Position numbers and translations under genes: made by a program
Assembly (NCBI RefSeq): GCF_021134715.1
Contig: NC_060024.1
Span: 11,284,001 to 11,348,000 of the forward strand
Length of the DNA stretch: 64,000 nucleotides
DNA from: Daphnia pulex
Taxonomy: Eukaryota; Arthropoda; Branchiopoda; Diplostraca; Daphniidae
Direction of reading: 5' to 3'
Notes under the pieces: generated by a model
Databases searched by the model: none
Told to the model about the DNA's origin: nothing
What the model saw: the letters and a program-made list of their open reading frames with translations, nothing else
Shown: positions 1 through 9,378 of the stretch, in pieces
Layout: every line of letters begins with the position of its first letter
Numbering within the stretch: the first letter of the stretch is position 1

Positions 1-36
1 CTGGTTATCAATTTTTATAATTTTATTAGTTTGCAG

Positions 37-307
37 GACAAAATTGGAGAGCTCGAGCAACAACAAGTAAATCAAAACAGCACAAAAAAGCAGTCTAAGA
101 AAAAAGACGCAGCAGGTATAATAATGAGAAACTATTCACTTTTGTCAATTGCATCATCACAGTCATATAATAATTGTTTTTGTCATGAATGAAAAACTAA
201 AACTTTATGTGTATTATGCTTTTCATTTAGGAGGCTATAAACTCTCACCGGTTAAGCTCTCCTCTCAGAACATGATTGGATTGATTGGCCATTTAAATGC
301 CGTTTAA
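37..307 (+). pseudogene. Partial copy of small coiled-coil-like gene (last two exons), left palindrome arm
   Basis: Two exons are visible, 37-115 and 231-307 (stop TAA at 305-307). They are preceded by a good acceptor and separated by a GT-AG intron. They exactly mirror exons 3 and 4 of the minus-strand gene at 2547-3291. The first two exons would lie left of the window, if they exist. The encoded segment has a Gln/Lys-rich stretch and ends in a short hydrophobic tail (MIGLIGHLNAV). I do not recognise the family. This copy may be a functional partner, a truncated duplicate, or an assembly artefact. Confidence 0.45.
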
Positions 308-859
308 AATCAATCACTCTTTATCAATGAGAATGGATTCTACTACGGATACATGGTTGCTGGTTTATGTGTCTGGATTGATTTATCACCAATATTGAGC
401 TAGGTATCTTGTCTTAATTTCATTATGTTGTTGATTTTTGTTGTCCCCTCTATTAATCTGTTTTTCTTTTTGTAGTTGCGTGACGCTCACGGCAGTCTTC
501 GTTTTCATTACAACACTACATGATTGCTGGGAAGGTGAAGGCTTACCAAGATGTTTTTAGTTCCGTCTTATGGAATCCTGAATAAACTTCGAAAGTTGCG
601 TCTACTAGATGGGATGGATTAATTAATTTTTTAGACTAGAAGTACGTCTTATAACTGTCATTCTGTGTTAATCAATTAACAAGGCTCGTCGCTCGATTTC
701 ACGCGAATAATTCATGAGAAATACAAATTTCGTAACACACAAATGTATTGTAGTTTGTACTGTAGGCTAGCCGTGTAACACCCAAACAGTAGACAATAGA
801 AAAGATGAGCTATTAAAATAATTATAATCTTAAAGATAATCACTATGCACATTAAATCA

Positions 860-1994
860 ACTGTTTTTGAATTCATATGTGGTTTGCTCATGAAAAATGG
901 AGTATGGTTCATTTTTTCTAGCGGAAGCCAGCATAGCGTTACGTAAACAGGGGTTAAAAATCGTTCGGGGTGAAATACACGTATATACATAAACAATGGA
1001 CTGTTTTTGAATACATATTTGGGTTCCGCGTGAAAAGTTGAGCATAGAATACTAGTTTTATTATTATTGGCGGCAGCCTGCATGGCTTTTATGGGCATCA
1101 GCGTGAAAACTCGTTCGGCCTTAATTATATGTACATGCGTATAAAATAGGGGGTTTTTGTATTCATATTCGGATTCCGCGTAAGAAGTTGGGTATAGAAT
1201 ATTAGTTTTTTAATATTGGCGGGAGGTTGCATATCATTTATAAACGTCAGCGTGAAAAATCGTTCGGCGTGAATTACAGGTGCAGACATATAAAATCGAA
1301 CTTTTCTGAGTTCATATTTAGATTCAGCGTTAAAATTTGAATAAGGGATAATAATTTCAATATATTTGGCGGTAGCCTCCGGTAGTTATTCGTTTTCGAC
1401 GAAATTTTTTATAGAAACAAAACGACCCAATTCGCATTCTTTATCTAGGCGACCTTTTTCAAAAATTTTTTTCGTCACAAATGACAAATTCCCGCCAAAA
1501 GTATTACTCTCATTCAACTTTTTACGCTGAATCCAAATATGAACTCAGAAAAGTTCGATTTTATATGTCTGCACCTGTAATTCACGCCGAACGATTTTTC
1601 ACGCTGACGTTTATAAATGATATGCAACCTCCCGCCAATATTAAAAAACTAATATTCTATACCCAACTTCTTACGCGGAATCCGAATATGAATACAAAAA
1701 CCCCCTATTTTATACGCATGTACATATAATTAAGGCCGAACGAGTTTTCACGCTGATGCCCATAAAAGCCATGCAGGCTGCCGCCAATAATAATAAAACT
1801 AGTATTCTATGCTCAACTTTTCACGCGGAACCCAAATATGTATTCAAAAACAGTCCATTGTTTATGTATATACGTGTATTTCACCCCGAACGATTTTTAA
1901 CCCCTGTTTACGTAACGCTATGCTGGCTTCCGCTAGAAAAAATGAACCATACTCCATTTTTCATGAGCAAACCACATATGAATTCAAAAACAGT
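860..1994. repeat. Divergent ~145-bp tandem units inside both palindrome arms
   Basis: In the left arm, units begin near 860, 993, 1147 and 1291. Each contains the ordered landmarks 'ttcatat', 'ccgcgt', 'gttg.gtatag', 'ggcgg', 'cagcgtgaaaa' and 'cgttcgg'. The right arm carries the mirror units (about 1469-1994). The units are roughly 60-80% alike by eye, which is much less than the arm-to-arm identity. Tandem amplification therefore preceded the inverted duplication. The open reading stretches in this block have no other support as genes. Confidence 0.75.
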
Positions 1995-2546
1995 TGATTT
2001 AATGTGCATAGTGATTATCTTTAAGATTATAATTATTTTAATAGCTCATCTTTTCTATTGTCTACTGTTTGGGTGTTACACGGCTAGCCTACAGTACAAA
2101 CTACAATACATTTGTGTGTTACGAAATTTGTATTTCTCATGAATTATTCGCGTGAAATCGAGCGACGAGCCTTGTTAATTGATTAACACAGAATGACAGT
2201 TATAAGACGTACTTCTAGTCTAAAAAATTAATTAATCCATCCCATCTAGTAGACGCAACTTTCGAAGTTTATTCAGGATTCCATAAGACGGAACTAAAAA
2301 CATCTTGGTAAGCCTTCACCTTCCCAGCAATCATGTAGTGTTGTAATGAAAACGAAGACTGCCGTGAGCGTCACGCAACTACAAAAAGAAAAACAGATTA
2401 ATAGAGGGGACAACAAAAATCAACAACATAATGAAATTAAGACAAGATACCTAGCTCAATATTGGTGATAAATCAATCCAGACACATAAACCAGCAACCA
2501 TGTATCCGTAGTAGAATCCATTCTCATTGATAAAGAGTGATTGATT

Positions 2547-3291
2547 TTAAACGGCATTTAAATGGCCAATCAATCCAATCATGTTCTGAGAGGAGAGCTT
2601 AACCGGTGAGAGTTTATAGCCTCCTAAATGAAAAGCATAATACACATAAAGTTTTAGTTTTTCATTCATGACAAAAACAATTATTATATGACTGTGATGA
2701 TGCAATTGACAAAAGTGAATAGTTTCTCATTATTATACCTGCTGCGTCTTTTTTCTTAGACTGCTTTTTTGTGCTGTTTTGATTTACTTGTTGTTGCTCG
2801 AGCTCTCCAATTTTGTCCTGCAAACTAATAAAATTATAAAAATTGATAACCAGGTTTTGATTTAATTCGTTTTTAAATTATACCTGTCTGTTCCACATCA
2901 TACTAATGCACATCATACTGCTTCCTAAACTTATTATTTGTGACACCTACTCTTAAACCACACACTAGTCGAGAAAACAGGAGTTATAACTTATAAATGG
3001 CTTTTATTCTTTACAATTGTCCTTTTCACTAGCACTTTTATTCACTTCTACTCGTTCAGTAGCTAAAGTTTCTTTTTTAAGACTGTTTTGCCTGACATTT
3101 TGCCTACCAGAATGGTGTTGACAGAAAACGAGTTGTCGCCGTTCCCCACCAGACGACACTAGCGTAATAGGGAAGCCGCGAGAGGAAAAGTGGCGCACGA
3201 CTTGTGCGATATATTGCACTTGTGCACTCAGACATGGGTTGAATTTACGACACGAAAACGATGACACTCACGCCATCTGTTTGTTATTCAT
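2547..3291 (-). CDS. Small unrecognised protein, 64 aa, four exons
   Basis: Proposed exons are 3272-3291, 2884-2902, 2739-2817 and 2547-2623, joined by GT-AG introns with compatible phases (195 nt). The start at 3291 is the first ATG before a strong donor (gtgagt). The product is a short protein with a Gln-rich stretch, a Lys-rich stretch and a hydrophobic C terminus. No family is recognised. Exons 3 and 4 lie inside the palindrome's right arm and are duplicated at 37-307. Exons 1 and 2 lie outside it, so this is the more complete copy. The tiny second exon (19 nt) is the least certain part. An alternative acceptor a few bases upstream would add five residues. Confidence 0.45.
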
Positions 3292-3598
3292 TTCACTTTC
3301 AGAGCGAAGCGAAAACTAAGTCAAAAATAGTTTTGGTCGGTTTTGGTCCACATATTTTTCTGTATTGCTTCACATAACAGGATTAGTTCTCCGTCGTTCA
3401 TGTATAGAAAAGAGAGACAAGATAATAATGGGAAAGAGAGGGACACAGACTGATTTTCCTATGCAACAGATACAGTAAAACCCAGTTCCTCTGTTTTTGT
3501 TTTTTTTTGTTAAAGTTTTCCGCCGTTACAGAAATTTTTTAATGATTTTAAATAAAGGCAGAATGGACTAACTCAATTCTTAAGAAAAATTATTTGGC

Positions 3599-6500
3599 TT
3601 AAATCTTTTTGGAAGGCACCGTGCCGGATCTTTTGTAGGGTTCCGAAGAACTCTCCTGCCAAGGCAGAAGATCGACACGAGGAATAGAGGATGAGTCACA
3701 ATCCACGATTCGGTTTCTAAAATTAATTAAAAATGAATAGAAAAAAATTCTTGTTCGTAATCTCAGCCTCAAAGATCAAAACTTACGCATCAGATTCGAA
3801 TTTGAAGATATAAGGTTGAGTGTATAATACGAAGCTATTGTCGCAGACGAGACGGGCAAAACTGATGTGCCGAATTTCGTACAATTGCTCTATAAAGTCA
3901 AAATGAATTAACCATCAAGCAGTCCAATTATTTTTACTGTGTTATACCTTCAGTGAACGAGCCGGGCTGTCCTCCAAGATCGTAAAAGTATCGATCACCT
4001 CGTTTCAGTCTCAAAAACTGATCGGCCACGATACATTGGAAAGTGGGGCCCAATAAAGCCCCTTCAGCTTTATCCTCTGAAACTCCTCCGATGTACAGGT
4101 CGATGTCGTCCACTGAGTCATATAATAACTCAAAGCGCTCAACAATCTAAAAGCGGAAAATTAAACGACTTGTTGGTGTCGGCAATTTAATTTAATTAAT
4201 ACCGCCGGAGAAATCAAATCAAGCAGATCACTAAATTTCTTTGCGCGAGGAATACCGCACAGGGCCCGATAATCGTTGTAGCCCGGCAAACCTAAACAGG
4301 CAAATTTAAAATGTATTTCACTTTTGTTTTTTTAATAAAAGCCAAAAAGATTTACCGTGATCACGACCGCGTTGAATATTTAGAGATACTAAATCCAAAC
4401 CGAAACCTTTGCCTTCCTCTTCAAATAAGTGATTGGTAACCTATCAAGGGACAGTGTAAATTCACGAAAAATCATGAAACCTTAATTCAAAGTATTACAC
4501 CTACCTCCTTAGAGAAATAATTGTCAAAATCTTGTCCGGGTTGAGTAGCCAAGCCAATCAAGAACTTCTCAAGGTTTCCCGGAGTATAGACCTTCTGCAC
4601 TTTATTAAAGTGTTGGCGTAAAAGGATATGCGATTCCTTCTTCCTCCGACGATTGATTAGACTAATAGAATGATAGTTAAACAGCTGCTGATTCAAAAGA
4701 AAAAAATAATTTTGGACCTACTCTTGCTTTCCCTGGACAAGCGTGTGACCGAATCGGAAAGCGGCAGTGGCGAATTCATTCAAGATGCTTGGATTAAGAT
4801 TTTTGTAGTAATTTTCATTCAAACCCTGTTGAAGTGGCAGCAAACCAAGTTCCTGCATCTTCGCTCTACCAATTACGATGGGCAGCCATTCATTGTAGGT
4901 AATGTGCTGCATTTGAGCAATCAGAATGCGCCTGGCCTCCTGGTAGAGTCGCTCGTCATCCCAGTGGGGATTCAAATAGGCGAGCTCCGCCGCAAGTCTG
5001 TTGTGCTCCCGCAAGAAAATAGTTTGCGTGACAGCCAAGTTGGGCGTCTGATTCGTTCGTGAATCACCTTTGTCAAACATGGGAATTTAATTAGACGTAA
5101 TACAATAAAACTATTCATCTGACGGCCGCTACTGCACCTGCTTTGAAGCATTTCACATTATCGGGTGGATCTATGCCAGAGACGGCTTTGGATAAAGTAC
5201 AGTTAGTCTCAGCCATGTTATCCGGAGGGAGTAGGTCCAAGTCATAATGGCCCTTTTGATGTGTCACTTTGAGTGTACCGTTTTCATAGGTGCGTAACGC
5301 AGCGGCCCTTTTATTGTCGGAGCCATACACGTTCGAATGATCCAGATAGTGGCTGATCCCATTCATCTAGATAATAAAGCAATTATTTCATTGAAAAAAC
5401 TGTTATTCAAAAGCAAAAAAATTGCTACTTCCAAACTAAAATTTTGGGAGAATAAAGTACCGCTGATTATATACGAGACTAGTGACGCTTCATTAGAACT
5501 GACCTGCTCTCCATGGCCGAGGCTACAATCATATCTGGGTGCTGGGATGGTGCGGACGAAGCTCATGCAACGCTGACCAAACTTGGAGAAAAACGGATCT
5601 CCGTCTGGAATTTCAATGGGCATACATTCGGGATGGAGCAGCTCAGCGTCTGTTAATAGTTTTCCTTCTTCCGTGCAACACTCAATGCCCGAATTGTCGC
5701 CTATAAGGAAAATAATTAGTTAATTACGCGCTATTAAAAACATTAAGGTCGTCAAAATAAGAAAATAACTATACTCATGCGGAAGTTGGAACTCAAGGCC
5801 AAATCGTGCGCGAGAAACTGTCCGTATTGCATGACCCAGGTGGTTTCCGCTTCACTGGGAGAATTTTTATCCAAAACCACGGATATAGACACCAAACGGG
5901 GACTGCAATAAATTTTGACAATAATATTGAGATACCACAATGACAGGTTAATCAAATCTTGAATTAAACAAGTAGCGCTAAACCCATTTTTCTCCTACCT
6001 GGGAAGATCGCTTCCATTTTGCGTCCTTCGTGGCAACCAGACACCTGTTGAATCATTTCATCTTTTTACGCTGTCCTACATATTTATAATTTACTGTTAT
6101 CGAATGAATACCATCGGCGTAAGCTGGAACAAGTGCGCGTTGAAACTGGGTGCGAGATTTGCCCCAGGATGGATACTTGAGGTTATTACATGAACCATCT
6201 ATCGTCCGGAAGGGAGAAATAATAGTCTTTTCATCACAAATGGGATCAGCTGGACAGTAGTCTGACAAAATGGTATCTTTAAGATTGAATTGGGTCAAAC
6301 CCAAACCAGCCTCTTCTGGAGTCAATTCGAATCTACATAGATTGAATATCGACATCATTTAATTGTTGAAATTGAAATCATTAGAAATACCACCTTTTGC
6401 CAAGTTCTCTGGTGGTCTCAATGCTAGTTAATGCGGCACGACTAAGATGTTCAGCTTCGGTCGCTGTCTGGAAAAGTAAATGCGTGTAAGATGACGAACT

Positions 6501-7424
6501 GGGTCTGATGGTGATGTTCTTGTCGCGGAGGAATTTCTCCGTCTCGTCCATTAACCTCATGTTGAAGCGACCCGCGTGAGCGGCAGCGTTCACAGAGTAA
6601 ATGTCAATACACTGATGCTCACATTTCACATTTTTCTTGGTTTTCTTGATAGCTTCGCCATAACCTGTTGAAATAAAATCAATTTTAAATAGCTGTGACA
6701 AAAAAATTGAGGTAGTGAAATATTTACCGTTGTGGGGAATATCCGGACAACAAGTTCCTGGTTGTTCATCCGTCAGTTTGCAGGAAGTACCGGGAGTGAT
6801 GAGAACGAGATCATACCACACTGCGCAATCTTTAGCTGGCCGACACTGCGACTCGTAACCACCAACTTTAGGACAGTAGTAAGGATATTCGTTGCTGTAT
6901 TTGTTTGGATTTGCAGTAGTGTATGAAATGTCGAGTGGTGTCTCAAGTTTATAATTCGATTTCGGCACGTGATGGTCGGGGACGTAGGGAGGAAGAGTAG
7001 GTTCAACTTGAGGAAGTTCAACGTATGGAAGTTCATAGTAAGGTGGCGTTGTAGTCGATGGGGGTGAGCTAGTCGGTTCAGGACTCGGTGATGTTTGGTA
7101 AATTGGGTTATGTTCTTGATAAGGTTTGACGTACTGGCTTTCAAAAATCGGTTGGTACCGTCCATCGAACGGTAATTTAAATTCAAAACCCAATCCAGAA
7201 GGATCGTATTGAACCACATCATCGTCGCGCGGAGCCGTGCTGTAGTCTACTGGGCTCGGGTTTACATTCAATGTGGCAGGTCGAATAACGGAATTTTGAC
7301 GTCTTATCTTTTTAATTCGACCATTTGACCCTTTTGGTTTCTCGACGCGTTCGCTGCTGGACGAGACAACAGAAAACAGCACGCCCAAAATAAGCACCGC
7401 GCCAACCGTCCAACGCGACAACAT
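3599..7424 (-). CDS. Secreted animal heme peroxidase, copy 1 (heme-linking acids replaced)
   Basis: Fourteen exons: 6728-7424, 6394-6664, 6112-6332, 5999-6044, 5775-5902, 5504-5700, 5138-5366, 4722-5067, 4505-4661, 4356-4440, 4203-4291, 3948-4146, 3787-3889 and 3599-3716 (961 aa). The start ATG precedes a signal peptide ([14 protein letters not shown]). Next come a Pro/Tyr-rich stretch, a six-Cys clip-like module (around [10 protein letters not shown] and GTCCPD) and a full peroxidase domain. Catalytic distal His444, Arg600 and proximal His704 (FGHTL) are present, as is the N-x-QRGRDHG signature. Oddly, the acid normally bonded to heme before the distal His is Ala443, and the Glu three residues after Arg600 is Gln603. 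The gene is paralogous to the neighbour at 9379-13449, with all coding introns shared. The likely role is an extracellular peroxidase (peroxinectin/chorion-peroxidase type) in cuticle, egg shell or immunity. The exact substrate is unknown. Confidence 0.93.
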
Positions 7425-7803
7425 CTTGAATTCTTGAAAATAAAAAACAAATAAATGAAGCTATTAATTCATGCACGGAAATTGGATACACAGGAGGTAA
7501 TTTTGAGAGTGTTTGCCCGCTTGTAAAATTTTTATAATAGGCCAAATTCAGTTCCCACTGCAGCAGTCAAACGGTTAACAGGTGGTTAACGTCACAAACA
7601 AGTTTTACAGAGTGTCAAATAACGTTTTTATAACTTCATCTCTTGAAGCGCCGTTTTATTTGAAATCGTACCACTGCTATTTAACACATCTCTGAAAGAA
7701 ATGCTGGACAATTAAATCGTCATCACTCCCGCACGAAACTCTACACTGCAGCGCAACGAATAACTAGTAATCCTTAATTAAATGAAAATGAATTAGCACT
7801 GAC

Positions 7804-7909
7804 CTAAAATGAGGCCTTAGAACTCCAATGTTGTACAGTTTTATAATACACTTGGTAGAGAACAACTCTATGGGATGTATGTTGCTGTTTTCACGACACC
7901 TGGTCAACT
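7804..7909 (-). other. Predicted non-coding first exon of peroxidase copy 1
   Basis: A donor (TTTTAG|gtcagt) ends this inferred 5'-UTR exon at 7804. The acceptor would be at about 7433, eight bases before the start codon. The 5' end is placed at the TCAGT initiator-like sequence about 39 bases downstream of the TATA box at 7939-7948. The matching arrangement upstream of copy 2 supports it. Transcript data are lacking. Confidence 0.5.
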
Positions 7910-7938
7910 GACTCTGCTACGGAACCGTTTCTCTCTCT

Positions 7939-7948
7939 TGTATTTATA
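7939..7948 (-). promoter_or_regulatory. TATA box of peroxidase copy 1
   Basis: TATAAATACA on the minus strand is followed by AAGAGAG. The same 17-base block occurs upstream of the second peroxidase at 14491-14500. Both are followed by related sequence (GTCGTG.AAAC) before the predicted first donor. The placement fits a leader exon rather than the coding exon. Confidence 0.6.
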
Positions 7949-7949
7949 C

Positions 7950-9280
7950 CCGATCAGGCGGGAAAGTTTGGTGGAAGCGTTTGACAAACATTTTTTTACG
8001 ATTTTACACCATGGCGGTTGTCGGCTACATTATTTAAGCCATGCATACAATAGCTTTACCTTCCACCCTTTCGCTACAGTACTTGCCCCATAATGAATTG
8101 CTGTCTGTTAAGAAATACCTGCATCATAGACGAGATAAGATAACGCATAATATATATAAACAATCGCATTTGTTGGCATTCGTGTCGAGTCAGTGTCTGG
8201 AATTGAAATTCTTTCTTTCATAGTCTCAGAAACTTTCGCGTCGTCTGACTGCCTTGATTATCTGATGGCGCATAGCAATTGTCAACCCTTAAAAATACAA
8301 ACAACCGAATTATGGGTGGACCATTGAGAGGAATTTCCGAACGCAAGTTTCCCCCCAGAAATAGCCGCGGCTTTCTCTACATATTTGAATGGTGTGTTTT
8401 TAACGACTTTGTTTACAGAGGCAATTGTTCTTCAGACATGTATAGAAAATTATACATGGTGGTGAATCAGAAAAAGAAGCCGGAAAGCGATAGTAAGGTT
8501 ATTGTAGGCTATTTGTCACGTTACATGATAAGAATTCGAGAAAAAGTGTCGAAACAACATAAGAAATTGGCCATATAAATATGTTATCAGGCTGCATATG
8601 GACCATCTTGATTCCCAAACTCTCTATAGCGAAGCAGTTATAGATATAGTATAATTTTATTTCGACGAAAGTTTGGGAAAGTCGTAAACAAAGTCGTTAA
8701 AGAGATGCGGAAACACAGGGGTCGCATTTACAAACGTTCGACAGCCAACTGTTACCGGCACTAAAATGCTGTACGCCGATTTGGCAAACTCTTCCTTGTT
8801 CAAAGACGTTGAATTTCCTTAATAATATAAAAGGAACGAAAACATTCACACGAAAAACAGTGGGTTAACTATCGTGGAATATAGTCCCCAGAAAGGGTAC
8901 TGTACAAAACAACCCATTTTCTTTATTTTCGTGCATGACTGGGTGCCGGCTGAGCAACCGGTATATCACACCTTCTGAAAATAGAAGTCCCGGTGTCTGT
9001 TCGTTTCGTTTTGTATGCATAGCGGTTTCATATAAGACAGCAATATCAATTCACTAATTCAAACAAAATGGAAGACAATTACCTGAACCATCTTATGACT
9101 TGCACAAGGCACTGGATACTGGATATTAGAAACCCACTGCTAAAACCACAACGTTCAATATCTCACGAACTGAACCAACTAAACCCACGAGCAAAGTGTT
9201 AAGACTGCCATTGTTGTTATGATGGAATGACGACAATGCTGCCATGTTGCCGGTTAATTAAAACTAGAATGTTCCTAGTT
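7950..9280. other. Intergenic stretch between the peroxidases
   Basis: Upstream region of peroxidase copy 1 and downstream region of copy 2. A 99-codon open stretch at 8279-8578 on the plus strand starts with TTG, shows no splice context and no recognisable domain, and is not called. No RNA gene or repeat family was recognised here. Confidence 0.5.
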
Positions 9281-9283
9281 TTT

Positions 9284-9289
9284 TTTATT
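9284..9289 (-). terminator. Polyadenylation signal of peroxidase copy 2
   Basis: AATAAA on the minus strand, about 90 bases after the stop codon at 9379. It sits beside a short palindrome (AAACTAG...CTAGTTT). It is the nearest canonical signal, so it plausibly ends the copy 2 transcript. Confidence 0.45.
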
Positions 9290-9378
9290 TAATTATATAT
9301 TTATCCATTCCAATAATACAATTATAAAATGCTAAATGTGCAATCTGAATTAACATATGAATTCTTGATAAAAAAAAT

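Larger units (their letters stand above)
1..2853. repeat. Giant inverted repeat (palindrome), arms at least 1.3 kb
   Basis: Position x pairs with position 2854-x. Bases 1-33 are the reverse complement of 2821-2853, and the same 128-codon open stretch occurs at 712-1098 on the minus strand and 1756-2142 on the plus strand. The arms (1-1319 and 1535-2853) are identical wherever I compared them. The first mismatch toward the centre is at 1320/1534. About 215 bp in the middle form a weaker, diverged continuation and a loop. The left arm rea​ches the window edge, so the true length may be greater. It could be a recent inverted duplication, a fold-back transposon, or an assembly error at a contig end. 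The sequence alone cannot decide between these. Confidence 0.93.

Noticed and set aside
712-2142. Mirror-image 128-codon open stretches in the palindrome
   Set aside because: They run through divergent tandem repeat units and have no domain or codon signature. The two copies are identical only because the arms are.
3004-3267. 87-codon minus-strand open stretch with AATAAA just after its stop
   Set aside because: It begins with GTG, has no ATG in frame, and lies inside the first intron of the small spliced gene.
8279-8578. 99-codon plus-strand open stretch between the peroxidases
   Set aside because: It starts with TTG and has no recognisable domain or splice context.
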